Below, in pieces: positions 1 through 19,154 of a DNA stretch of 32,790 bases. The position numbers and the translations under genes were made by a program. Source of the DNA: Folioceros fuciformis (taxonomy: Eukaryota; Anthocerotophyta; Anthocerotopsida; Anthocerotales); NCBI GenBank assembly GCA_049999805.1, contig JBNGIO010005932.1:1-32790 (forward strand), given 5' to 3'. Positions within the stretch are counted from its first letter, which is position 1; every line of letters begins with the position of its first letter. The notes under the pieces are model-generated. The model had not been told where the DNA came from and did no database searches. It saw only the letters and a list, made by a program, of their open reading frames with translations.

Positions 1-494
1 CTTCCCGCCCTTGCCTCAATTGCCTGCTCCCCTTCCCTCCCTGCCTCTGCCTGTGTGCTCTACTCCCTGCCTGCCTGCCTGCTTGCGTGCGGCTGCTGTT
101 GCGGCGTTGCATTGTAGCCTCCGTGCGAGGCTAGATTTTGCGTCTGCTTCTAGATTGCTGCGCGCCAGGCTCGGGTGTGTGGAAGGGAGGGAGACAAGTG
201 CAGGGTGCTGTGAGAGGCGCACTGTTGCCATTGAGATGTCAATTCTACTGGCTCTCACTTGAGAGCGTGCTGTTTAGGGTTTGATCCATGTGATTGCATG
301 CTCCATGTCCCCAGCGGGTGCATCCTTCTCTCTCAGCTGCTTGAGCGGGGGAAGCGGGTGAGGCTGGGTTTAATTTTCTGGTGGCTCGCCGACTCACCGG
401 AGGATGGGACCGTTTGTGATGCTTGAGCGTGGGGAGTGTGCTAGTGTGTCAGTCCGTCTTTAACATACCAGCTTGTTACACTGTGCATCTAGCG
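1..494 (+). promoter_or_regulatory. Leader and proximal promoter of the PB1-Raf kinase gene, with uORFs
   Basis: This stretch is pyrimidine-rich at its start (CCTTCCCTCC/CTGCCTGC runs), as plant 5' leaders often are. It contains several upstream ATGs: one at 236 opens an 8-codon uORF, one at 289 is followed at once by TGA, and one at 298 opens a uORF of about 42 codons ending near 426. An in-frame TGA at 417-419 separates the leader from the main reading frame. A classic acceptor (CTTCCTCTTTCAG, ending at 513-514) and possible donors near 357 (GTGAGG) allow a leader intron. If that intron is used, translation would start at the ATG at 585 rather than 495. No TATA box could be assigned with confidence. 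Confidence 0.5.
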
Positions 495-6578
<6,084 letters not shown>

Positions 6579-7265
6579 TTTGCCCGCAACGTGCATGTCT
6601 TGTGCAACAAGCATATGCACTGACTTAAGGCTTGGCTGTTCAGCTTAAAGCTAGCACAATTTAGCTGGTTTAGGGGCTGAAGTCGCATCCGATCTACTCT
6701 AATGTTTCATGTAGTTTTTGAGGCGACTCGGGATCGTTCCAGTGTGAGAGGAGGCGGCCCTGGTACTGTCAGGATATATTGTTTTGGTACATAATTCTAG
6801 TTGGTTAGTTTTCCTAACTGATGATAGGTCTCTGGAAGTATAAGAGCTGAAGACATGATTCTCTTATCCTTCCACGCTGAGAACTGTGGACCAACTCGGG
6901 AAAAGTCTTTATGAACATGAACTGATAAATCGCATTCTACAGTGGTTAAGAGGGCATATTGTACATCTATGGACACAAGTGAAGCCTTGGAAGAGACGCA
7001 CATTGCTCTCTTCTCATCCCTCTTTTCGAATCTTGGAATAACAGTGGATGGTTTGCTCTCTTCCCTGTTTCTGCCTTAAGCTTGGGAGGTCTTTTAACTT
7101 TAGTTTTAGTTCCAATGTCAGCGCTTCGTATTGGCTTATTCCTTTTCGTTCTTTCTCTTGGTGCATCTATGCACTGTAGAAATGTAAAGTAGATAGCTAA
7201 CCCTGCTGATGTTGAAAATGTTTTCCCTCAGAAAAGTGGAGAAGGAAGGATGAGGAACGGATAGC
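6579..7265 (+). other. 3' flank/UTR of the Raf kinase gene
   Basis: Non-coding sequence after the TAA stop. It is T-rich and has no open frame with family resemblance. It probably holds the 3' UTR and polyadenylation region, but no single poly(A) signal could be fixed. Confidence 0.4.
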
Positions 7266-8458
7266 GTAGCTGAGTTACACGCTTTATAGATGCATCACAT
7301 GGAACGGAGGCCTGATTAAATCGTTTTTAAGCTAGTGACCTGATCCATTTCAGCTATGATGCTTGTTTATCCCCACCTGTACAGACAAACAAAATGTATC
7401 GTCATGTCGAATACAGCATTGTAATCAAACCAACCGGTGCCTGTATTTTTCACAGCTGCGCATCTCAATAACTGTAAGCTCTGAATGGTTAATTCTTTCA
7501 ATCGTACGCGAAGAGAACAAATTAAATGTGGAATAGGTGAAAAACACTTGCCAAAGAACGTACGGGAAACAATCACCACGTGCAGCAAGTTGAAACGAAG
7601 TAACGGTAAATAGCCCGTAAACAACGGGCTTTTTTCATAAAAAATTTGAGGGAAAGTGATTTGTCCCACTAGATTCTTTGAAATGAATTTTTCTTTGTTC
7701 TTGCTCCTTATAGATGACTTTTGGTGTAAATATATTTAACTTAAAATAAAAATAAAAATGTCTTATCATTAGTAATAGAAGCTCTTTCTAATCTAGTGTC
7801 ACAAGAAGCTTTCCCACAAGTCTTTCATTTGCACTTATGATAATTGGAACAAGGAGGTTTGAGTGAGGACACTCATAGTAAATAGTTGTATTCCTATCTT
7901 AGAAAAAGACTTGTCTAGGTACATCTCTCTCCAACTTCATGTCCTTGTTATCTTGATGAAGAGACATACCACATTGTGCATTCTCGTAGGCTAGACCAAC
8001 TAACACAAAACTCTTATTCAATATACTACAACATGCTACCTATCACCTTGTTCCCACATGGCACATTCGTTCTTCACATCAACAATATTGGTTACGAGGT
8101 GTCCACACTTTTAACCCCAGCACAACGAAGTAACTAATATCAAGCTTCTTGTTAGGGATACCAATTACACTTATTTCCAATGCCCAAATTTCACATGAAA
8201 AGTGCATCATTATTATTAGAGCCTGTTGCATTACATGATGCTTCACTCCATTGCTGCTTCATTTTAGCAAGCATTTTCTCTCCTTGAAGCTTTGTTGACC
8301 CTCTATAGCCACTGCTGGAGGTAGCACCTTTAATTCAGTATTGGACTTGCCTCCTCCACCACCTCATCTTAATCAAGCAATGGTCATAGTTGTATGGGAC
8401 GAGCGGTAAAAAGGTAGCCCCTTTGGCCATAGTGCAAAATGTAAGCCTTACAAACGAA
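7266..8458. other. AT-rich intergenic DNA, no gene seen
   Basis: Base composition falls sharply toward AT after about 7.3 kb, with A-rich runs such as AAAATAAAAATAAAAATG near 7743-7760. The open frames are short and resemble no family I know. The stretch probably consists of old transposon debris, but no diagnostic motif was found. Confidence 0.4.
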
Positions 8459-8560
8459 GATAAGATGTAGTTTCAATTGTATGCCATGGCTGACTTAGCC
8501 CAGTTGTGTGATAAGATGTAGTTTCAATTGTATGCCATGGCTGACTTAGCCCAGTTGTGT
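8459..8560. repeat. Perfect 51-bp tandem duplication
   Basis: Two adjacent identical copies, 8459-8509 and 8510-8560, each starting GATAAGATGTAG and ending CCCAGTTGTGT. I see no mismatch between them. The identity suggests a recent duplication in otherwise decayed DNA. Confidence 0.95.
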
Positions 8561-9201
8561 AATTTTCTTGTCCATGTGACAGTGGTCATAATATGATGTG
8601 GGAGTAGATTAATAATGTAGGGTCATATTAATGCAATGGTGGATGGATTGAGTAATCCTAGCAAATTAATGTATTCTTTCTTCATCGCAATTTTGTCATA
8701 ATAATGACAACAAGTCATTGTAGCAAAGTTTGGAGAGTGTACTTCATTTTCTACTCTAGTAGATGCTAAGCTTGCACCAAGGAAAAAGACAAGAGCATAT
8801 CCCGGCAGGTATCATAGTTTTCATCTTTTTTTTATATAGGTAAATGGTTGTGGAGGTTTCAATGATGTAAAAGTTTTATAGAATATTAATTTATGCCAAA
8901 AATCTTCTGCTTAGTAACATACTTAAATAAAATGATTTATTCTTATGGCCCAAACACTCAAGAGTGAAGGATAGTGAAGAGTGCTCTTTCTAAGTTTCAG
9001 CACAACTCATGTTCGCTAGTCTATGATTTGTCTTCAAGAGCTAAAGCATCACAAGCCAATAGCCTCCAAGCTAAAGCTAGAACTACATAACCAAAAATAT
9101 ACATTAAACTACTTTTGAAAAATCTCAATAAAATGTATAGAAAAAACATTGCTTCCACATTTGTAGCCTACTATGTGTAGGGTTATTAAAGCCCAATGTG
9201 C
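8561..9201. other. AT-rich intergenic DNA, no gene seen
   Basis: There are no open frames of useful length and no recognisable motif before the palindrome array that begins at 9202. Confidence 0.4.
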
Positions 9202-9293
9202 TTAGACTAATGTGATTAGTCTAATTAGACTAATGTGATTAGTCTAATTAAACTAGTGTGATAAGTCTAATTAGACTAATGTAATTAGTCTAA
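9202..9293. repeat. Four tandem copies of a 23-bp palindrome
   Basis: Units are 9202-9224, 9225-9247, 9248-9270 and 9271-9293. Each consensus unit is an inverted repeat, TTAGACTAAT - GTG - ATTAGTCTAA, with 10-nt arms that are fully complementary. Units 1 and 2 are identical; unit 3 carries a few substitutions; unit 4 differs at one spacer base (GTA). The array could form serial hairpins or a cruciform. It lies about 90 bp upstream of a TATA-like element. Confidence 0.93.
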
Positions 9294-9329
9294 GATTAGT
9301 GTTGAATTAAGTATCATTAGCTTAAGCTA

Positions 9330-9500
9330 ATCTTTAGGAAGCTTCCTGTGAGCTTCTTGTGAAGCTTCCTTGGGAGCTTTTCTAGAGGGTATAAATACCC
9401 TCTTGAGCTCCCTTTGCAATAGAGCTGTGAGAGACTCTATGAGACCTCTCTTTCTCCTCTCCTCTCCTCTCCTCCTCCCTTCTTCTCTCCTCTCCTTCAC
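9330..9500 (+). promoter_or_regulatory. Palindromic TATA element with CT-rich downstream leader, LTR- or promoter-like
   Basis: GAGGGTATAAATACCCTC at 9385-9402 is a TATA box set inside an inverted repeat (8-9 nt arms, AA centre). Just upstream are AAGCTTCC palindromes (for example GGAAGCTTCC near 9338-9347) and AGCTTAAGCT. About 30-60 nt downstream the sequence becomes a TCTCC-rich tract, like a plant leader. The arrangement resembles the U3/R part of a retrotransposon LTR or a stranded Pol II promoter. No tRNA primer-binding site, gag-pol or LTR partner was found, so element identity is unproven. Confidence 0.45.
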
Positions 9501-10189
9501 CATGCTCCTCTAATGATCGTTTCACTATGTGCTATGTAACTTTTGCGTAACAATTGGAAAGTTAGATTTTATAGATAGATTTGTAGATGAACACAAGTTA
9601 CCACATTCTAAAAAGATTAGCCTAAAAAGTATCCAAGACGATGCTATGAAAGCATAAGTGATAGTACAACATACGACATTATACAAGCATTGGAGAAATG
9701 CTGGCAAGGCAACCTTGATTATTAGCATCGAATTGTTTTTAAATGTTTCAAATGATTCAATGAATTCAAATTTCCATCCACAAGAGGGAGTTAATAATAC
9801 CTGTGTTCAAAGTAGTTTTAGAGACTTATGTTCCATCTATATGGATGGTTGTGAAGGCGTCACAAGGTTTATTTATGAGGTGTTAAAGTACAAAGTCAAT
9901 ATTTAAAAACCAAAACACAAATTATGGGATATATCATAGCACTAAAAGTTTGAACAACCATGTCTTTGTATTCAGTTGTCCAAATTTGAAGATGCACACG
10001 TCATTTCAAATAGCTCTTTCTTTCACCAAGTCTTTGTTATATTTTTTCTTATCTTCAACGGTTGGTTTCATAATGAAAGAACACATAACTGCAATATAAA
10101 TGCTATCAACTACCTTATCTAATTTGGCTTTATTAGACACACCCTCCCCTATCTTGACCTTCATGATCATTATGTCCTTTAGCTTAATT
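9501..10189. other. AT-rich intergenic DNA, no gene seen
   Basis: A short open frame at 9658-9906 (+) and one at 10006-10305 (-) show no family resemblance. The latter runs antisense to the reverse transcriptase fragment. I treat both as chance frames. Confidence 0.4.
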
Positions 10190-10790
10190 AACTTAGTTGT
10201 GTAGGTTGATATTAAGAATGTTGTTAACACGGTCTCCATAGTTGCTATCTTCTCCGAGCTCAAGAGTGTCTTCTCCGAGCTCAAGAGTGTCTTCTCCGAG
10301 CTCAAGAGTGTAAGAGGCCAATTGGCTCCTCTTATCCCTTTTATTCACTCCTTTTACAGCTCGACATCCAAGCTCTACTACCAACACGGCCCAGCCATTA
10401 AGGAAGGCTCACTTTTTTATTCAGCAACAAGAACAAGGCAAGGAGATCTGCTAGTGGGTACTCTTTTTGCAATTAGGTATTTTCACACGTTGTCTTCTAC
10501 TTCCTTAGCATTTCGAGCATGCGTTTTTCTATCCGGGTCTGATGACACTCATATTTTCGAGCAAGCAGTCATAGTTAAAGTAGCCTTTGATTTCAGCTTA
10601 GTCGACTTAGTTGTACAGGTTGATATAAAGTATGCTTTCAACATCGTCTCTAGAGTCACCATCTTCTACAATCTCAAGAGTGCAAGAAGCCAATTGGCTT
10701 GTCTCATCCCCTTTATCCGCTCCTTTTATGGATCGCCATTTAAGCTTTAATACCAACATGACCCAGCCATTGAGGGGGGTCTTGCGTAGA
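10190..10790 (+). pseudogene. Degenerate reverse transcriptase fragment (non-LTR-type), internally duplicated
   Basis: Frame translation shows retroelement RT motifs out of their native order. A motif A-like stretch VDIKNVVNTVS occurs near 10205, then LIPFIHSFYSSTSKLYYQHG, a motif B-like TRQGDLLVGTLFA near 10435, and a motif C-like SDDTHIF near 10540 (normally ADD). A second motif A, VDIKYAFNIVSR, follows near 10620, then LIPFIRSFYGSPFKL and a stop. So the A-to-finger segment occurs twice, about 410 bp apart. The first copy has an in-frame TAG where the second has CAG. Conserved boundaries of an intact element (endonuclease, RNase H, poly(A)) are not seen. Class assignment to LINE-like RT rests on motif spacing from memory. 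Confidence 0.72.
10249..10311. repeat. Three tandem copies of a 21-bp unit inside the RT fragment
   Basis: Copies at 10249-10269, 10270-10290 and 10291-10311 of CTTCTCCGAGCTCAAGAGTG plus T are identical. In the RT frame each adds the seven residues FSELKSV, so the expansion keeps frame. Confidence 0.95.
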
Positions 10791-12020
10791 CTTAGGCTTT
10801 CTTATTTATTGCCTTTGGAGGGTTGGACTTTTGGCTATGGAAGCCTTTGCCTTAGCTACCTTTCTTAATAGTTGGGCCCCTCTGAGCTCTAATGTTGGCC
10901 TTTCGTTTTCTGCTCCAAGATTCTTCTTTTCTTGAAGATTCTATTTTAGCTGTTGACAAGGACGTTTTCCTTTTATAGGTATCTTTTAGGCAAACGAGGG
11001 ACTCTTTACCTTTAGAGGTTCGAGAGGCACACCTTCTTTTCTAGAGAAGGATTGAGCAATCTTCATGCTTCCTTTCTGAAAAAGGAGTGTGGCTAAACTC
11101 TAAGAGCTCTTCTTTTGGATTCATCCATCTCCAGGTCATCTCGAGCTTGTATTTGCTCTTGTTTAGATAAAGGAGCGAGATCTTGGCTTTTGGCTCAACC
11201 TTGTGCCCATGCGTTTTGAATTGTACCAAGAACTTTCGTTATCACGATGAGATTTCACATAGGTTTGGCCTACACCTTGGATTTTTTTTTCTCTACATAT
11301 AGTTGTGGTGCGCTATTGTTGACATAGGGTTCCATATGGCATGTTGTCCTATGGGGGTATTGCATTGCTACCCATTATGCAGTTTTGGGATGTCATGTTC
11401 TCAATGTTTAGGGAATTGTGGGTTAATTGTCCATATACTTTGCGCAATAGGGTTTCACTTAAAGCGACCTTTTTTTTACTAGGGGGAATAAGTTTGTGTC
11501 ATTGATGTGGTTGATAATATCTCACTAGGAATTCAAGTTGCATCAACCCCTGGATAGGTGACTAAGGATTGTGCAAGTGCGTAAGTCCATAAGTATTCTT
11601 CTTTGCAAGATGGACATTTTTCATCCACCTTGTGCTTCAAACCCACAAGGCCATGGGCAAGTTTCAAGTTCATCAAGGAGTGGGCAAAGGAGTGGGCAAA
11701 GGTGTATCATAATTTTAAGAATGAGGTTCTTTCTCTTCTCTATATCTCTATGATAACGTTCTTTGCAAAAGAGCATTGGTCAATGTAGTTTTTAGAAAAG
11801 CATCAAGCAAGAATTAAGCAACTCCTTCGCCATTGGTGGTAGGTAGGCCTTTTTTATTCACATCACTATATTTTGGGAGTGTTTGAAGGGGGGGGGGGGC
11901 AACTATCCCTTTTGACCACTACTTAGTTTGTTTTGCTATTTTTTAGGGTTTGCTTAAATTATTCCTGCTAGTTTTAGGGTTGGATACCACGTTGTTCTAG
12001 ATCGAAGTGATGTGATGCAT
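10791..12020. other. Intergenic DNA, no gene seen, with a G12 run
   Basis: There are short open frames only. A run of 12 G residues lies at 11888-11899. Text near 11.5-11.8 kb includes a short GGAGTGGGCAAA direct repeat. Nothing here supports a gene. Confidence 0.4.
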
Positions 12021-12202
12021 AGTCTTAGAGTTAGGACTTCTAACTTGCAAAGTTCTGGAGCCAGGACTTGTAACCCGCAAAGGCAAAGTTCTAGAGCCAG
12101 GACTTGTAACCCGCAAAGGCAAAGTTCTGGAGCCAGGTCTTGTAACCCGCAAAGTTCTAGAGCTAGCACTTGTAACCGGTGACGTCCTAGAGCTAGCACT
12201 TT
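12021..12202. repeat. Array of a ~30-bp unit, about six degenerate copies
   Basis: The unit is roughly AGTTCTGGAGCCAGGACTTG followed by TAACCCGCAA. Copies begin near 12021 (diverged), 12051, 12087, 12123, 12153 and 12182 (partial). Two of the junctions carry an extra AGGCAA hexamer. On the - strand it translates to a Leu-rich repeat (ALELCGLQ-type), which I regard as a by-product. Confidence 0.88.
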
Positions 12203-12576
12203 AACCTGTTCTACTGACTACTGCCCGCAGAAAACGGCTTTCGAGCTGTTCTCCGCATTCAAGAAGTTTAGGGTAGTAGACAGTGTGCCTGGAACATCCC
12301 TCAGAGTTCGAGACGCAGTCGATTCCGAAACTACGGACTTTTCTTGATCAGACTGCTCAGGAAGAAAATGTTCAAGTATTACATAATACCAAAAGCATCT
12401 CAAAACCACCCTGCCCTCCTGAGAGCAAGTCATCATAAACGGAACGGTAGAATAAGCAGTCGTCTCCTCTCATGCAATTCCGGATAGAAAAATCAAACAA
12501 GTCACTTCCGCCCTTTTCGCTTGTGTCTACCATCTCTACACTTTTTTTTCCAAAATTGGCTGAACATAATCATCCA
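12203..12576 (-). other. Probable 3' UTR and flank of the GAPDH gene
   Basis: Non-coding DNA downstream (on the - strand) of the GAPDH stop at 12577. No other gene is seen. Confidence 0.4.
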
Positions 12577-15400
<2,824 letters not shown>

Positions 15401-16666
15401 CGCTGATCCTCCCGAGCGCAAAAGCTAGCACTGAAAAACCGAGCCAACAGAGTAAGCCCCGATCCACCACTCGCGACGCAACGCACGTCCAATTGATAAT
15501 GCCCCTGACTTCCTCAACCAGCTCCACACTCCAAGTCCTAGTCCCATTCCCAGACTCCACACTTCCATCCTCCAAGACCAGATCAGGGCTGTACAGTTGC
15601 AGCCGCAGCTGCAGAACCGTGCCGGCTCTAACCTAATGCACTCCAATTGCCGCAACCACGCAGGCAACGCAGCCGGGGCCCAAGCACATCAGCAAGCAGA
15701 GCAGATCAAACCGACAGAGCTTATGAAATTGGCGCGCGAGGCAGAGCCCAGATGCATGCAGCAGGCATGCAATCAGCTGGATGCGAGCGAAGGCAGCGTA
15801 CCGTAGTCGAGCGGCCGGCGATCGAGACAGGCGATGAGGGGGAGCAGAGAGCGCACTCGAGAGCGTTCGCGAATGAGGGAGAGACCAGTTTTCTTGCCGA
15901 TAAAAAAGGGAGAGGAGTTGGCTTGGGAAGTACCGTCGTCCGGGAAGCAAGTTCCCGAGGACCGGCGTCCGGGGAGGCAAGTTCGCATTGGATGGCCGGA
16001 CGCAACCCGTGGGGTCGAACCGGCAGGCCAAGTGGATGTTACCGGCGGGAACCGAGGGCATGCCACCAGCAGTCACGACAGCAGCTCCAGGAGATTCTGG
16101 GCCCCAGCCAGCTGCCCGTTGCGAGATACAAGAAAATCCTTTTCTGATTTCGAGCGACACGAATAAAAAACAATTGAATGCCCTGCCTGCCAGAAATGCG
16201 TGCCTGCCTCTGATGATGACACGGTCACGAGCCCTGCCCTGACGCCCCGAGTGGGTGACCCGGGGCCCGCACCCTTCATCTTTACTCTCACAACATCTCC
16301 TTGCGAAGCTCGGAAGGTTCGCTCATGGCGGACTTGTACAGGCACAAGCCTGCCGTCTCACGGATGGTGATGGAGCCCTCACCTCTCACCCTGTGCCATC
16401 GTGCCCGCCTCTTGCTCTCTTCACCGCCATCTCCTCGTACAGTGCACGAGAAGATGCCTCCTCCACGCATTGTGCGAAGGAGAGAAAAGGAGGAACTGGA
16501 CTCCTTCCTGCTCTGAAATGTGGCTGCCTCTACCTTCCTCCACTGGACGCTACTGTTGTGTGCTGTGACGGGGGAATAATGTTGTAGATAAAGACATGCC
16601 TTGTCTGAGTATGTACATCGGAGAAGAAGTGTGCAAAAAATCTCATCTGACAGACGGATAGCTAGG
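15401..16666. other. GAPDH promoter/leader and 3' flank of the SWIM gene
   Basis: Both flanking genes are on the - strand, so this 1.27 kb contains the 3' UTR of the upstream SWIM gene and the promoter and leader of the GAPDH gene. It is GC-rich with many overlapping open frames on both strands, none resembling a family; I read them as composition artefacts. A short direct repeat, CGTCCGGGAAGCAAGTTC at 15937 and a near copy at 15966, lies in the likely GAPDH promoter. Confidence 0.45.
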
Positions 16667-18064
16667 CTACAAGTACTGCTTGACGGCGTCCCTGAGGCTG
16701 GTCTTTTTCTTTGCTCTTGGCTGCACAGTGGGATCCGGAATTGCAGCGTTGCTTGCCGCATCCCTTGCAGAGGGAGGAGGAGCCGGAGCCGTAGCCTGGG
16801 TGGTGGTGGTGGTGCATTGCGTGGAGTCCACGCTTCGGTCTGGCCTGAATGCTGGCAGGAACATTCCCAGCATGTCATCAATCCCCGTCTCCGTCATCTC
16901 CCCTCTGGTAGTTGGGGTTCGGGCTTCGGGCAGCACTATTGCGGTAGGGTCGCTCACTTGCTCCACAGTAGCTGCTGGTACGGGGGTATATTCTGCTGCC
17001 GGAGGGCCCTGACTCAATATGCCTTGACTCAACATGCTTCGCCACTGGCTTGAGGAGAACATGGACGTCGATTTCTTCTTGTCTTTTAAGGGAGAGTCTG
17101 GCTTGGGTCGAACTTCCTCGCGGTCCAGCTCGTCGTCCTTCATACTCGTCTTGTTCTCGTCCAAGTGCTGCGTGTGAAAACAGTCAGCTATTTCCTTGTA
17201 AGGTATTCCATGAAACTTAACACGGGGAGGACATTGCTTGGAGATGTATGGTTCTGTCTTGTGAGCCGGTACCTGCTGAGCCAAATTGAATAAATCATCC
17301 GATGTTAAATGCAGCCCCTTCGATTTGGGCACTTCCTTCTCTAAGTGCTCGCTTTCTTCCTCTTGAATCAGCTTTCTCGGCTTCCCGCCCTTCTTGGTTT
17401 CTGGAGGTTGTGCTACAGTTTCTCCCTCAGCTTCATCATGGCCCCTCCGAACATTTTCCTCTTGTTGTTGGAGCCCGCTTGACCTGCTTCCTCTCTCAGG
17501 TTCTTCAACCACAGCAGCCTCTTTGGACACATTTCTCACTGCTTCTTTTCCAAAATATCTCAAAATACCACCAGGGCGTGCGTCATGAACCTCGTCCTCC
17601 TCGGCTTTGCCCTTTCTTCTCAACCTTCTTCCACTGTGCCGTGCAACATGCACCTCCTCGTCTTCCGGGTTCAAGTCCTCTTCTGGACTCTCCCTGCCTC
17701 TCCTGCGTTCCTTAGCTGCCGTGTCCCCTTGAGCATCCTCGTCGGAGACTGCTTCACCCACCTCGGCATCTTCCTCAATTTTTACACCTTTTCTGCCTCT
17801 TGGTCGTTGGGGTGCAGGTGGTGGCTTTCTAGCTGCTGTTCCCCGCTTCCGGCTTTTAGGGGATTTCTCCTTATCCTCTCCGGTACCTTCCTTCCGTTTG
17901 GGAGACTCTAGCATCCACGCTGGCAGAACCCTGTACTTGGCAGCAGTATGCAGAGCCTCGGCACTTAAAGCAACAGGAGGCTCCAAGTCGTTCACCTCCT
18001 CCTCTGCTGCAGGTTTGGCAGACAATGTCCCTGATTCCACAGTGGTGGCCTGCACTTTCTTCTG

Positions 18065-18106
<42 letters not shown>

Positions 18107-18675
18107 GGCTCGGCAAGTAGGGCCTCCTCCATCCTTTTCCAATTTCAATACCTGTCGTCATATTGTGCAAACACCTGCATCTGATTCAGGTAGTGCATTC
18201 ACAGAAATCACTGCCGTCAACAAGGAGCCAAAGACTAACACCAACAGTAACAACAAGGGCAGATGCTTACCTCCTCGACACGCTTCAACAAAAGTGCAAC
18301 GACGTGTTTACATAACGCTGCCTTCGTTGCTGCAGGGCAAGAGCACTGTGCAGATGGAGACGCAGACGAGTTCAAATTGATGGTGAAGCTCAGCTGGTAA
18401 TTGTCGCCTGGACTTGAGCCTGGAAAAGAAGGGGAGAAGCTTATCAGCCAAGGCAGAAACTCAGAGCAGCCAACTCATTCCAGCATATGCAATGAGCATC
18501 CCAAGCCTGAAGAGTAAAAGGGCGTACCCTCACACATCCCTTTCCCTTCTTCCAACGCCTCTCCTTCGAAGACAACGTTCTGCAGCTTGGCTGATGTCAG
18601 AATCTCTCTGGCTCGTTTGAAGGTGACATCCGGCACTAAAGCCTTCACCGATGCTACGGATCCAAACTTTGACAT
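16667..18675 (-). CDS. SWIM-type zinc-finger protein, uncharacterised
   Basis: Exons on the - strand: 18675-18534, 18419-18271, 18151-16667; 591 residues; phases 1 and 0 agree. The N-terminus (MSKFGSVASVKALVPDVTFK, then a helix-like RAREILTSAKLQNVVFEG) leads into a SWIM finger at residues 73-86, CSCPAATKAALCKH (C-x-C-x8-C-x-H). SWIM fingers bind nucleic acid or protein in several families. The third exon encodes an Ala-Ser dipeptide tract, then LSAEALHTAAKYRVLPAWML, then a long, highly charged, probably disordered region rich in Glu, Lys and Arg. Short conserved-looking islands are GGILRYFGKEA, LTSDDLFNLAQQV and FSSSQWRSMLSQGILSQ. The KRK- and RRLRRKGK-type clusters suggest nuclear location. 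I cannot name the family beyond SWIM. It is divergent from the methyltransferase gene. Confidence 0.8.
18066..18108. repeat. CAGACG hexanucleotide microsatellite inside coding sequence
   Basis: Six perfect CAGACG units run from 18066 to 18101, followed by a CAGAGG variant. On the - strand they encode the alternating Ala-Ser tract of the SWIM protein. Because the unit is six bases, length changes keep frame. Confidence 0.95.
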
Positions 18676-19154
18676 CCTTGCCCTACCCTTGGCAAGAGCC
18701 CCTGATTACCCCTGTCTCTCTTCACTGGAAGTCATCGAACTATACGACAACGATATAATCCTGTTGCGTCTAACTGCCTCCGGCTCCTGAACAACTTCTC
18801 AAGACACGAGCACAATACATGCAGTGTAGTCTAAAACGTTATCAGCACTTAAACTCCACAAATTTTCGTTGTCGTACCAGCTCTCGCGTTTGCTTGAAAG
18901 ACGACAAGCTGGTGATTACCTGAGAAGAGGCAGGTCCGCAGTGGCGCAGTGGCGCAGCCGGCTCCCGTCATAGTGTGACAACCGCAAGATCACAACTCAA
19001 CTCGAGATTCTCGATTTTTGTTACTCCAGTCAACTGATTGGATGACATTTATTTTGGGAAAGGGTTTCTAGGTGGTGAGCTCTGACCCCGTTGACGGACG
19101 TTGCAAGCGCAAACCGAATTGTGCCAAGCACTGTTGGGTCTGGAGTCATCGGAG
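18676..19154. promoter_or_regulatory. Shared divergent promoter region, SWIM gene and methyltransferase gene
   Basis: About 480 bp separates the two start codons, which point away from each other. The interval must hold both leaders and promoters. A short tandem GCAGTGGCGCAGTGGCGCAG lies near 18939-18958. No clear TATA box was found for either side. Co-regulation is possible but not shown. Confidence 0.5.

Noticed and set aside
9658-10305. Short open frames as possible transposase or gag remnants
   Set aside because: No catalytic or zinc-knuckle motif could be found on either strand.
11954-12199. 81-codon - strand frame with repeating Leu-Cys-Gly-Leu-Gln
   Set aside because: By-product of the 30-bp array near 12.1 kb; no start context and no family.
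15633-16160. Long overlapping open frames on both strands between the GAPDH and SWIM genes (up to 175 codons)
   Set aside because: GC-rich composition yields open frames on all frames at once. None has a family motif or splice support, and the region must hold a 3' UTR and a promoter.
17302-18380. Several + strand open frames opposite the SWIM gene
   Set aside because: The - strand frame joins three exons and encodes a complete SWIM finger. The + frames are shadows, including the Asp-Ala repeat from the microsatellite.
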